A DNA stretch of 57,362 nucleotides from Thermovibrio guaymasensis (GTDB taxonomy: Bacteria > Aquificota > Aquificia > Desulfurobacteriales > Desulfurobacteriaceae). Positions 43,310 through 51,817 of the stretch are shown in pieces. The position numbers and the translations under genes were made by a program. The notes beneath the pieces were generated by a model, which had not been told where the DNA came from, ran no database searches, and saw only the letters and a list, made by a program, of their open reading frames with translations. Where the stretch lies: positions 1 through 57,362 of the forward strand of contig NZ_RBIE01000005.1 in assembly GCF_003633715.1 (NCBI RefSeq), in the 5' to 3' direction. Within the stretch, counting starts at the first letter, position 1. Each line of letters opens with the position of its first letter.

Positions 43310-44170
43310 GTGGAGGGAACGGTAGAGAAACTTTACTCCTTTATATCTCCCTGTAGGCTCTGTCCTAGGGAGTGTTTATCAAAGAGGAGTGAAGGGGAAC
43401 TGGGTTTCTGTAGGGTTACCGATGAACCTATGGTTTCATCCTTTGGCCCCCACTTCGGAGAGGAGCCCGTTTTAGTAGGCTACGGGGGGAGCGGAACTAT
43501 CTTCTTTACAGGTTGCAACTTAGGGTGTGTCTTCTGTCAAAATTACCAAATTTCCCACCTTATGGAAGGGGAGTACATTTCACTTTCAGACTTAGCCGAT
43601 ATTATGCTCCACCTTCAGGAAAGGGGGTGCCACAACATAAACCTGGTTACTCCAACCCATCAGGTTCCCCAGATATTTGCAGCCGTTGATGAGGCAAGGG
43701 GTAAAGGCTTAAAACTTCCAATAGTTTATAACTGTGGAGGTTATGAGAGCCTAGAGGTGCTAAGGGAGCTTGAAGGGCTCGTTCAGATTTACATGCCAGA
43801 TTTTAAAACCTTAAGCAGGGAGTTTGCAGCCAAGTACTTAAAAGCTCCAGATTATCCAGAAGTCGTTAAAGAAGCCCTCCTTGAAATGCACAGACAGGTA
43901 GGGGACCTTGAGGTTAACGAGTTTGGAATAGCGAAAAAGGGCCTGATTGTTAGACACCTTGTAATGCCAAACTGGGCTGAAGACAGTAAGGCCGTCTTAA
44001 AGTGGATTGCGGAAAACCTTGGGAGGAATACCTATACAAACGTTATGGATCAGTACTATCCCTACTACAAGGCCTGCGACTATCCTGAGATATGCAGGAG
44101 GATAACGCCTGAGGAGTTTGAAGAGGTTTACTCCTTCGCTAAGAGGTTGGGATTGAGGCTTGCAGTTTAG
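43310..44170 (+). CDS. PflX-like radical SAM protein (COG1313 type)
   Basis: 286 aa. A first cysteine cluster, CRLCPRECLSKRSEGELGFC, is followed by the radical SAM CxxxCxxC motif in FFTGCNLGCVFCQNYQISH. LVTPTHQVPQI and MDQYYPYYKA are further family segments. Related to pyruvate formate-lyase activating enzymes, but the substrate of this group is unknown. GTG start at 43310, one base after the TruD-like stop. Confidence 0.85.
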   Translation: MEGTVEKLYSFISPCRLCPRECLSKRSEGELGFCRVTDEPMVSSFGPHFGEEPVLVGYGGSGTIFFTGCNLGCVFCQNYQISHLMEGEYISLSDLADIMLHLQERGCHNINLVTPTHQVPQIFAAVDEARGKGLKLPIVYNCGGYESLEVLRELEGLVQIYMPDFKTLSREFAAKYLKAPDYPEVVKEALLEMHRQVGDLEVNEFGIAKKGLIVRHLVMPNWAEDSKAVLKWIAENLGRNTYTNVMDQYYPYYKACDYPEICRRITPEEFEEVYSFAKRLGLRLAV

Positions 44171-44179
44171 GAGGTTTCT

Positions 44180-45127
44180 GTGCTTAAGATAGAGAGGGAA
44201 GTTATCCTTGCTCCTATGGCAGGTTACACTCACTCGGCCTTCAGGCGTCTTGCCAGGGAGCTGGGGGCAGATAGAACCTACTCGGAGCTCATGAACGCAA
44301 CCGGAATTATCCATAGGGGAGATGAGAGGGAGCTCTCCTACTTCACCGATTTAGAAAGGCCCATTCACCTTCAAGTTTACGGCAGGAATCCCGAAGAGGT
44401 GGCCCAAGCTTCAGAGATTCTCGTTAAGAAGTACAGGCCGGATGCGATAGACATAAACTTTGGGTGTTCAGTTAAGAAGGTCCTAAAGGCAAAGGCTGCA
44501 GGTTATCTCCTTCAGTTCCCAAAGGAAATGGGCAGGATCGTTGAGGAGACAGTTAAGGCCTTAAAACCCTATAAAGTTCTGGTAACCGCCAAGATAAGAC
44601 TCGGGTTTTACGAGGACAACTTAGAGGAGATTGCAGAGAACCTCCTGTCTGCTGGAGTTTCTGCAATAGCCCTTCACGGAAGGACCGCTAAGCAAGGTTT
44701 TTCAGGTAAGGCCAACTGGGATAGAGTAAGGGACCTTAAAGAGATGGCTGGAAAGGTTCCGGTGATAGGAAGTGGTGATGTGAGGGACTGGAAAGAGGTG
44801 GACGTAAAGTTTGAAGAAACAGGTTGCGACGGTATAATGATTGGAAGGGCTGCAGTTTCAAATCCCTGGATATTTAAGGAGTACAGGGAGAAGAGGGACA
44901 TTGAAGTTAAACTTCCCGAAAGGGTTGACTTTATCCTTAGGGAACTTAGTATGATGTGGGAGTTCTTTGAGAGGGAGAGGGCTTGTAAAGTGATAAAGGC
45001 CCACATTACTCAGTTATTTAAAGGCATAAGGGGAAAGGCCAAGCTGAACGACTCTGTTATGAGGAGTAAGAGCTGTGACGAGCTTATAAGCAACCTTTTA
45101 AGGATAAAGGAGGAATTTTCGCCTTAA
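44180..45127 (+). CDS. dusB: tRNA-dihydrouridine synthase (DusB-like)
   Basis: 315 aa FMN-dependent barrel. APMAGYTHSAFRRLARELGA opens the domain; DINFGCSVKKVLKAKAAGYLL carries the catalytic Cys, with Ser instead of the usual Pro after it; VTAKIRLG, LHGRTAKQGFSG, GSGDV and MIGRAAVSNPWIF are FMN and RNA contacts. It reduces uridine to dihydrouridine in the tRNA D loop. GTG start follows TTTAGGAGG. Confidence 0.93.
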   Translation: MLKIEREVILAPMAGYTHSAFRRLARELGADRTYSELMNATGIIHRGDERELSYFTDLERPIHLQVYGRNPEEVAQASEILVKKYRPDAIDINFGCSVKKVLKAKAAGYLLQFPKEMGRIVEETVKALKPYKVLVTAKIRLGFYEDNLEEIAENLLSAGVSAIALHGRTAKQGFSGKANWDRVRDLKEMAGKVPVIGSGDVRDWKEVDVKFEETGCDGIMIGRAAVSNPWIFKEYREKRDIEVKLPERVDFILRELSMMWEFFERERACKVIKAHITQLFKGIRGKAKLNDSVMRSKSCDELISNLLRIKEEFSP

Positions 45128-45206
45128 CCACTTTACAAATTTACCTACCTTTGATAAATTTCCACTTGCCTTTTGCCACCGGTGAAACAGTAATGGGAGG
45201 TCTTAA

Positions 45207-45476
45207 ATGCCACTAGATAAGGATGTAGTTCAGGAAATCGTTAAGAAGTACGGGTTCCACGAGAAAGATACAGGTTCTCCTGAGGTTCAGATTGCTATTC
45301 TTACAGAGAGGATTAAAAACCTTACTGAACACTTTAAAGAGCACAAGCACGATAACTACAACAAGAGGGCCCTTCAGAGATTAGTAGGTCGCAGGAAGAA
45401 ACTCCTTAAGTACTTGAGGGAAAAGGACTTTAACAGGTACAGGAACATCGTTCTTAAGCTCGGTCTCAGGAAGTAA
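45207..45476 (+). CDS. rpsO: 30S ribosomal protein S15
   Basis: 89 aa, exact standard length. Contains [41 protein letters not shown] and LKYLREKD, the uS15 rRNA-binding core. Followed by a terminator and then pnp, the classical rpsO-pnp order. A possible promoter TTTACA-N17-TAAATT lies at 45133-45161. ATG preceded by GGGAGG. Confidence 0.98.
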   Translation: MPLDKDVVQEIVKKYGFHEKDTGSPEVQIAILTERIKNLTEHFKEHKHDNYNKRALQRLVGRRKKLLKYLREKDFNRYRNIVLKLGLRK

Positions 45477-45482
45477 TCTTTC

Positions 45483-45500
45483 GGGGCTTTCTGCCCCTTT
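45483..45500 (+). terminator. Terminator after rpsO
   Basis: GGGGC-TTTCT-GCCCC stem of five pairs followed by TTT. It separates rpsO from pnp, which begins about 90 bases later and may have its own promoter. Confidence 0.7.
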
Positions 45501-45592
45501 CCTTCTCTCCCGCCCTTTCCTTCCCTGTGATATTATTCCTTAATCTGTATTAAATTTCTAATTAAGAAAAACACAATTTTTGGAGGTTTTCT

Positions 45593-47731
45593 ATGCCAAT
45601 ATCCGAAGTTGCAGTTGAAGTTGGAGGTCGTCCTCTGCGTTTTCAGACGGGAAAAGTCGCTAAACAGGCCGACGGTTCTGTTGTCGTTTCTCAGGGCGAT
45701 ACTATGGTCTTAGTTACTGCTGTTATGAGCGATGAGCCGAGGGAGGATATAGACTTCTTTCCCCTATTGGTAGAGTACAGGGAGAGGGCTTACGCTGCAG
45801 GTAAGATTCCTGGTGGTTTCATAAAGAGGGAAGGAAAGCCTACGGACGAAGAAGTTTTAAAGTCTAGGGTTACTGATCGTTCAATTAGACCTATTTTTCC
45901 TAAAGGCTTTAGGAATGACGTTCAAGTTGTCGCCTTCGTAATTTCCGCCGATCAGGAGAACGATCCGGCAGTTCTGGCTATAAACGGAGCATCTGCTGCC
46001 CTTCACATCTCAAGAATTCCTTTTGAAAAGCCAGTCGGAGCAGTTAGGGTTGCCCGGGTTAAGGGAGAGTGGAAGATAAACCCTTCCTATCAAGAGCTCC
46101 AAGAGGCAGATATTAACCTTATTGTTTCAGGAACCGAGGACGCCGTCGTTATGGTTGAAGGGGGTGCAGATCAGGTTCCTGAAGAGGAAGTCCTTGATGC
46201 AATTATGATTGCCCATGAAGAAATAAAGAAGATCGTTAAAGCTCAAGAAGAGCTCCGCCAGCTTGCAGGAAAACCTAAGTACCAGTTTGTTGCACCTTCA
46301 CTTGATGAGGAGACGAAGGAAAGGATAAAACAGTGGGTCTTTGAGAGGATTGAACCTGTTATTACCATATCTGATAAGCACGAGCGAAGGGAGAAGTTAA
46401 GGGAGCTTAAAGAGCTTATGCTTATAGAACTGAAGATCCCTGAAGAGGATCACGCCCTTGCCAAGGAAGTGTTTAACGAGGCTGAGAAAGAGTTTGTAAG
46501 GAAGATGGTTCTTGAGAAGGGAATTAGGATTGATGGAAGGAAGCCCGATGAAATTAGACCAATTACGATAGAGGTTGGACTACTGCCGAGGGCCCACGGT
46601 TCAGCTCTCTTTACGAGGGGTCAGACCCAGGCCCTAGTTACTACAACTTTGGGAACTCCTGAAGAGTACCAAATCGTTGAGGGCCTTCTACCTGAAGAGC
46701 AAAAGAGGTTTATGCTTCACTACAACTTCCCTCCATTCTCAGTTGGTGAAATTGCCCCTATGAGAGGGCCTGGAAGGAGGGAGATTGGACACGGAGCCCT
46801 TGCAGAGAGGGCCCTTGCTCCTGTGATTCCTCCGGAGGAGGAGTTCCCCTACGTTATAAGGATCGTTTCGGACATCTTAGAGTCAAACGGTTCTTCCTCA
46901 ATGGCAACAGTCTGTGGAGGTTCCCTCTCCCTTATGGACGCTGGAGTTCCTATAAAGGCTCAGGTTGCAGGTATTGCTATGGGCCTCATTATGGAAGGGG
47001 ATAAGTTCGTTGTCCTTTCTGACATTCTCGGGGATGAGGACCACCTTGGAGATATGGACTTTAAGGTGGCTGGAACGAGGAAGGGCGTTACGGCAATCCA
47101 GATGGACTTGAAGGTTAAGGGTATAAGCAGAGAAGTCCTCTCAAAGGCACTTGAACAGGCACGGAGGGGAAGGCTCTACATCCTTGATAAGATGGATGAA
47201 GTTATAAGTCAACCGAGGAAAGAAATTTCCCCTTACGCCCCAAGGATTGTTACGACTAAGATTGAGCCTGAGAAGACGAGAGACCTTATCGGTCCCTCAG
47301 GTAAGACCATTAAAACGATAATAGATAAGGCCGGGGTTAAGATTACGATTAAGGAGGATGGAACGGTTCTAGTATCCGCTCCTTCAGAGGAGGCAGCGGC
47401 ACAGGCCTTGAAGATGATTGAGGACGTTACGAGGGACCTTGAAGTTGGAAACACTTACCTAGGAAAGGTTACGAGGGTTGAAAACTACGGAGCCTTTGTT
47501 GAGCTTGCTCCCGGAAAGGTCGGCCTTATACACATATCAAAACTCCCTCCTGAGGTTAGGGAGAACATATTTGAGCACATTAAGGTCTCCGATGTCATTC
47601 CTGTTAAAATCGTTGAGTTTGATCAGATGGGTAGGCCTAAGCTTAGCCGCATAGACGTTACTCCCGAGGAAGAGAAGAGGTTAAGGGAGCAGGGAGGTTT
47701 CTACTCTGAGCCGGAGAAGGACAATGAGTAG
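45593..47731 (+). CDS. pnp: Polyribonucleotide nucleotidyltransferase
   Basis: 712 aa. Two RNase PH domains (about 5-235 and 310-555; PGGFIKREGKPT, TRGQTQALVTTTLGT, EIGHGALAERAL), then KH (VTTKIEPEKTRDLIGPSGKT) and S1 (TYLGKVTRVENYGAFVEL). It degrades mRNA from the 3' end with phosphate. ATG preceded by TTGGAGG. Its end overlaps the dUTPase-like gene by eight bases. Confidence 0.97.
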   Translation: MPISEVAVEVGGRPLRFQTGKVAKQADGSVVVSQGDTMVLVTAVMSDEPREDIDFFPLLVEYRERAYAAGKIPGGFIKREGKPTDEEVLKSRVTDRSIRPIFPKGFRNDVQVVAFVISADQENDPAVLAINGASAALHISRIPFEKPVGAVRVARVKGEWKINPSYQELQEADINLIVSGTEDAVVMVEGGADQVPEEEVLDAIMIAHEEIKKIVKAQEELRQLAGKPKYQFVAPSLDEETKERIKQWVFERIEPVITISDKHERREKLRELKELMLIELKIPEEDHALAKEVFNEAEKEFVRKMVLEKGIRIDGRKPDEIRPITIEVGLLPRAHGSALFTRGQTQALVTTTLGTPEEYQIVEGLLPEEQKRFMLHYNFPPFSVGEIAPMRGPGRREIGHGALAERALAPVIPPEEEFPYVIRIVSDILESNGSSSMATVCGGSLSLMDAGVPIKAQVAGIAMGLIMEGDKFVVLSDILGDEDHLGDMDFKVAGTRKGVTAIQMDLKVKGISREVLSKALEQARRGRLYILDKMDEVISQPRKEISPYAPRIVTTKIEPEKTRDLIGPSGKTIKTIIDKAGVKITIKEDGTVLVSAPSEEAAAQALKMIEDVTRDLEVGNTYLGKVTRVENYGAFVELAPGKVGLIHISKLPPEVRENIFEHIKVSDVIPVKIVEFDQMGRPKLSRIDVTPEEEKRLREQGGFYSEPEKDNE

Positions 47732-48578
47732 TTGGGCTTGCGGTTGGGTCTTTTTAAAGGGAACGGAGATAGAGTTTAGTGAGGATTTCCTTGACGTTGC
47801 CGTTAAGCTCTATAACCTGCTAGGTGGGGAGTTAAAGAAGGAAGGGAGCTCCTTTAAGCTCCTCCTTCCTTCCCTACCAAATTTGGAAGAGGTTAACCTT
47901 GACTTCGTTAGGGGCCTTTTGGAGGCTGGAGGAGTTTTTGGTGAGGGAACCCTCTTCATTCCGAAGGTAAGGGGCTTTGAGGAAGAGCTGAGGGAGCTCC
48001 TAAATCCCTTTAACCCTTCAGAAACTGAGGAAGGGTTTTACTTTACGGGTGAAGGAGCTAATCTCTTAGCCCATGCCCTTTACGATGAAGAGAGCCAGGA
48101 GCGTTCGGAGCTCTTCTTTGAGAAGTTCCTTAAGTTTATAGCTGGGAGTGATTGGGAAAGGACCTTCTTTAAGTACTCTCTTGAGGGGGGAGCCCTTCCT
48201 CCCTTTAAAAAGAGAACTTCAGACAGTGGATTTGACCTTCACCTTGTTAAACTCATAAAGAAAGAGAGAAACCTCTACTTCTTTGATACAGGAGTTAGGG
48301 TTTCTCCTCCTCCCGGTTACTACTTTGATCTAGTTCCTCGTTCTTCAATCTTTAAAAGCGGTTTCATCCTTGCAAACTCCGTTGGGATAATAGATATGAC
48401 TTATAGGGGGACGATTAAAGTTCCTCTGATTAAGATTAATCCTGGGGCTCCAGAGCCTCAACTTCCGTGGAGGGCCGTTCAGCTCATACCAAGGCGATTC
48501 TTCCCGCTTGAAGGAAAAGAGGTTAAAACCCTTGACCCTACGTTAAGGGGAGAGGGAGGATTTGGAAGTACTGGGTAA
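47724..48578 (+). CDS. dUTPase with an N-terminal degenerate LAGLIDADG/WhiA-like domain
   Basis: 284 aa. Residues 150-284 are a complete trimeric dUTPase: motif 1 SDSGFDLHL, motif 2 PRSSIF, motif 3 GIIDMTYRGTIKV, motif 4 RAVQLIP, motif 5 RGEGGFGSTG. It would hydrolyse dUTP to dUMP. The extra N-terminal 145 residues end in FVRGLLEAGGVF...LFIPK and FYFTGEGANLLAHALY, a spacing like one LAGLIDADG repeat; EAGG replaces DADG, similar to the LAGG of WhiA, so no nuclease activity is expected. Standard bacterial dUTPases lack this part. ATG overlaps the pnp stop. Confidence 0.78.
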   Translation: MSSWACGWVFLKGTEIEFSEDFLDVAVKLYNLLGGELKKEGSSFKLLLPSLPNLEEVNLDFVRGLLEAGGVFGEGTLFIPKVRGFEEELRELLNPFNPSETEEGFYFTGEGANLLAHALYDEESQERSELFFEKFLKFIAGSDWERTFFKYSLEGGALPPFKKRTSDSGFDLHLVKLIKKERNLYFFDTGVRVSPPPGYYFDLVPRSSIFKSGFILANSVGIIDMTYRGTIKVPLIKINPGAPEPQLPWRAVQLIPRRFFPLEGKEVKTLDPTLRGEGGFGSTG

Positions 48579-48649
48579 ACCTACTCGGTTTCTTCCTATT
48601 CTTATTATTCTCTTGATATACTTCTTTAAACTACCAAATCAGGAAAGGG

Positions 48650-51073
48650 ATGGTATTTCGAAAAAATTCCTTTAGTATTGGTATTCCCGATATAGACGGG
48701 GAACGTGAGTTATTATTGAAAATCTTCAAAAAGGTTTTAGAAGCCTTAGATCATGGAAAAAAAGATCACGTTTTTGCCTTAATTAAGGAGAAGTTTATTC
48801 CTCTTATAGAAAAATACAGAGAGCGTGAAGAAAGCTTAATGAGGAAGATCGGTTATCCGGATCTTGAGAAGCATAAAGAAGAACATGAGAATTTGCTTAA
48901 AAGGTTGCGTTTACTCGCAGATCTTGAAGATTTGGATCAATTAAGAAAGGAGTTAAGTTTTTTTTGTTTTAGGGTCGTGAGACATTTGTTGAAAGAAGAT
49001 ATGAAATTTAGGAGATTTTATAAGAAAAATTTTTCAAATAAAACGACTTTAGATTCTGAGTTAGAGAGGATTTTTGAAGAACTCCTTTTAACAAAATCCA
49101 GGGATTTTACTAAATATGTGAAGGACGAGTTTCATGTGGCAGAAATTGTAAGAAAACAGGTAGAAATAACGAAAGATTTCTTGTATTCATCACAAGATAA
49201 GAAAATTCAAGCTATTAAATCTTATATCTTATCTGTTTTTGAGAATCATGCAAAGTTAGGAATTTGCCTCGATGATTTAGTAGATTTTATTGAAAACCTC
49301 TCAAAGAAAATTTTAAACTTGCATAAGTTGGGAATTTTGGAAGGAATTCCTGAAAGGAGAGTGGATGATTTTATTTCTTTTTTAAAACAAGCAGCCTATA
49401 GGAAATATTTAGAGAATAATCTTGAGTATTTAAATCGTGTTTCTCGTTTTAAATTTAAAGAATTGGATAAGGAGTTTGAAGTAATTGGGCAAGTTTTAGA
49501 AAGTTTGTATAATCATTTTATTTCTGATGAGATAAAAGAATTTGATTTGGATTTATACGATTTTAGTAAAATAGAAAATTATCTACACAGTTTGAAGTTT
49601 ATGCTTCAAAGCTATGTTGTCAATAATTATGCCAATTTGTTAATAGTTTCTTATTATAGATTTTTAGATAATCTCCAGGAGTTAGTGTCTGATTTAAAGA
49701 GTAAATCTTTTGAAAAAGCCTTTTTCTTAACAACTTCCCTAATCAAGGAAGTTGATGTTTTTGGTAGTTTACTTTTCTATGTTAAGAGTTTATGGCAAAA
49801 AAATCCTCAGGACCTTTTGTTTAAGTTGCTTGCTGATCCAGTCAATGTTGATAAAGTTGTAGGTGTTATTTTTCTGAAAGGACCTAGTACGACAACTTCT
49901 AGAAATATTTTTCTGAATTTCTGTGAGAATTTACATGGAAGTATTCCTGAATCACTAAAATCGAATTTACTTTTTTTTGAATTCATCGATTTTAAAAAAG
50001 ATGTTTATAGAGGTTACATAATAGCTTATCCGCTTAAAGAAGAAGAAAAGAAGTATAGGCAGATTGTTTTATCTATTTTTACCGAGGCTAAAGAAAAAAC
50101 AGAGAAGAATTTGTTAATAGGAGATATAGTTGATGATTACATTAGTTTGGTTTTCTTAGATATGAAGAAGTTGTTAGAAAATTTTAAGTTTGATGAGGCA
50201 GCAGTTTCTCTGTTTATTGAAGAATTAGAGATTTTTTTAAAAAGTGAGCAAGAGAACAGAACGCTAACAGAAAAGGATTATGAAAAATTAATATCTTTAG
50301 TTAAGATTGATTTGGAAGTTTTAAAATTTTTTAAAAATAAAAAGGATCTAGATTTTCTTCTGCTGTTCTGTCAACCTATCTTTGAGGCAAATAGTGGTTC
50401 TATTATAGGCGTAGAAGTTCTATCTCGCATAAAATTAGGAAATAATTTAGTCTCAGCTGGGAAATTTATTAACGTTATAAAAAGAGAAAAGTTAATGACT
50501 GATTTTGATTTATTAGTATTGGAGAAGTTGAGATCGCTTATAGAGGGAATTTGTAAGCCTAGGGATTTTAAAATTTTCTTGAACTTATTTCCATCTTCGT
50601 ATTTCGATCCTACTATTCATCGGTCTCTCGAAGAACTTAAGGAACTTGCTAAGGAGAAGACGGGAGGACTTGTTTTGGAGGTAACCGAACAGGAGAACTT
50701 TGACTTTACGCAGATGGTAAATTACTTAACTAAGTACGAAGTAGACATTGCTTTAGATGATTTTGGAAGTGGATATGCTAACCTTGATAAGTTTTTAACT
50801 ATGATTAGGTATGAAAAAACAAAATTTCTAAAACTTAGTTCTGCATTTTCAAAAAATATAAGAGATCCTATTACTCGGGGAATTGTAGAAAGTGTTTGTA
50901 GTATGGCAAGCAAGTTGGGAAAGTATGTTATCTTTGAAGCTATAGAGGATAAGGAAACTTTAGAAGAGGTGATGAAAATTTCTGAAAAAATTCCTGGTTC
51001 TATTCTTATCCAAGGTTTTTACTTAAGTAAACCTAAACCTTTAGTCGATTTTTTAAAGTATTCCTCCAGTTAG
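48650..51073 (+). CDS. Hemerythrin-like / helical / EAL-domain protein, partly degenerate
   Basis: 807 aa. Residues 1-125 have the bacteriohemerythrin pattern (SIGIPDIDGERELL, EESLMRKIGYPDLEKHKEEHENLL, RHLLKEDMKF) but lack the first two iron His (DGER and YRER instead of DxxH and HF). Residues 130-540 are mostly helical; the segment around 190-240 (HAKLGICLDDLVDFIENL) might be a degenerate sensor globin. No GGDEF is recognisable. The C-terminal EAL domain keeps VEVLSR, LDDFGSGYANL and IQGFYLSKP, but has FLKLSS for KID and EAIE for EGVE. The coding region is visibly more AT-rich than its neighbours. Confidence 0.75.
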   Translation: MVFRKNSFSIGIPDIDGERELLLKIFKKVLEALDHGKKDHVFALIKEKFIPLIEKYREREESLMRKIGYPDLEKHKEEHENLLKRLRLLADLEDLDQLRKELSFFCFRVVRHLLKEDMKFRRFYKKNFSNKTTLDSELERIFEELLLTKSRDFTKYVKDEFHVAEIVRKQVEITKDFLYSSQDKKIQAIKSYILSVFENHAKLGICLDDLVDFIENLSKKILNLHKLGILEGIPERRVDDFISFLKQAAYRKYLENNLEYLNRVSRFKFKELDKEFEVIGQVLESLYNHFISDEIKEFDLDLYDFSKIENYLHSLKFMLQSYVVNNYANLLIVSYYRFLDNLQELVSDLKSKSFEKAFFLTTSLIKEVDVFGSLLFYVKSLWQKNPQDLLFKLLADPVNVDKVVGVIFLKGPSTTTSRNIFLNFCENLHGSIPESLKSNLLFFEFIDFKKDVYRGYIIAYPLKEEEKKYRQIVLSIFTEAKEKTEKNLLIGDIVDDYISLVFLDMKKLLENFKFDEAAVSLFIEELEIFLKSEQENRTLTEKDYEKLISLVKIDLEVLKFFKNKKDLDFLLLFCQPIFEANSGSIIGVEVLSRIKLGNNLVSAGKFINVIKREKLMTDFDLLVLEKLRSLIEGICKPRDFKIFLNLFPSSYFDPTIHRSLEELKELAKEKTGGLVLEVTEQENFDFTQMVNYLTKYEVDIALDDFGSGYANLDKFLTMIRYEKTKFLKLSSAFSKNIRDPITRGIVESVCSMASKLGKYVIFEAIEDKETLEEVMKISEKIPGSILIQGFYLSKPKPLVDFLKYSSS

Positions 51074-51083
51074 GGAGAGAAAA

Positions 51084-51752
51084 TTGATTCCCCTAAAGGA
51101 TATTAATCCTAGTAGGACTACGCCGGTTGTTACTATTTTAATAATAATAATCTGTTTTTTTGTTTTTCTCTACGAAGTAATTCTTCCTCCTGATTTAAGG
51201 AAAGTCTTTATTTCAATGTTTGCTGTAATTCCATACGAGATAACCCACGGAGTTGACATTCCTCCTCCAGATCCCCTTACTCCTTACGGAAACCTCGTTT
51301 CTTACCAGTACCTCCACGGTAGTTGGATGCACATTTTAGGAAACATGCTCTTCCTTTGGGTCTTTGGTGATAACGTTGAGGATAAGCTTGGTAAATTAAA
51401 GTATTTTATTTTCTACACTGTTTGCGGAATAGTTGCTGCGCTTATTCAGGTTCTAGTTTACCCGAACTCTAACATACCTTTAATAGGAGCTTCAGGAGCA
51501 ATAAGTGGAGTTCTGGGAGCTTATGCAGTTCTCTTCCCGAGGGCTCAGATAATTACCCTCGTTTTCATTTTCTTCTTAGTTGATATAGTTGCCGTTCCGG
51601 CTGCCGTCTGGATTGCTGCTTGGTTTACGATTCAGTTTATTAGTGCTATGGTTTCGGCTACTCACCTCTCGATGGGAGGCGTTGCCTGGTTTGCCCACAT
51701 AGGAGGTTTCATAGCGGGCATTGTTTTAGTTAAGCTCATGAGAGTCAAGTAG
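51084..51752 (+). CDS. Rhomboid-family intramembrane serine protease
   Basis: 222 aa with about six membrane helices. The catalytic Ser lies in IGASGAISGVLGAY and the His in FAHIGGFIAG; YLHGSWMHILGNMLFLWVFG is the conserved HxxxHxxxN region. It cleaves membrane proteins within the bilayer; the substrate is unknown. TTG start at 51084 after TTAGGGAGAGAAAA, eleven bases after the EAL gene, suggesting co-transcription. Confidence 0.92.
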   Translation: MIPLKDINPSRTTPVVTILIIIICFFVFLYEVILPPDLRKVFISMFAVIPYEITHGVDIPPPDPLTPYGNLVSYQYLHGSWMHILGNMLFLWVFGDNVEDKLGKLKYFIFYTVCGIVAALIQVLVYPNSNIPLIGASGAISGVLGAYAVLFPRAQIITLVFIFFLVDIVAVPAAVWIAAWFTIQFISAMVSATHLSMGGVAWFAHIGGFIAGIVLVKLMRVK

Positions 51753-51789
51753 AGTGTTGAAATTTTACGTTTTCACCTATAAGTTTAAT

Positions 51790-51804
51790 TGCAAATAATT
51801 TGCA
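51790..51804. promoter_or_regulatory. Perfect 15-base palindrome before leuA
   Basis: TGCAAAT-A-ATTTGCA is a perfect inverted repeat ending three bases before the leuA Shine-Dalgarno. It could be an operator; the region shows no leucine leader peptide or T-box. Confidence 0.45.
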
Positions 51805-51817
51805 TTTGGAGGAAAAG

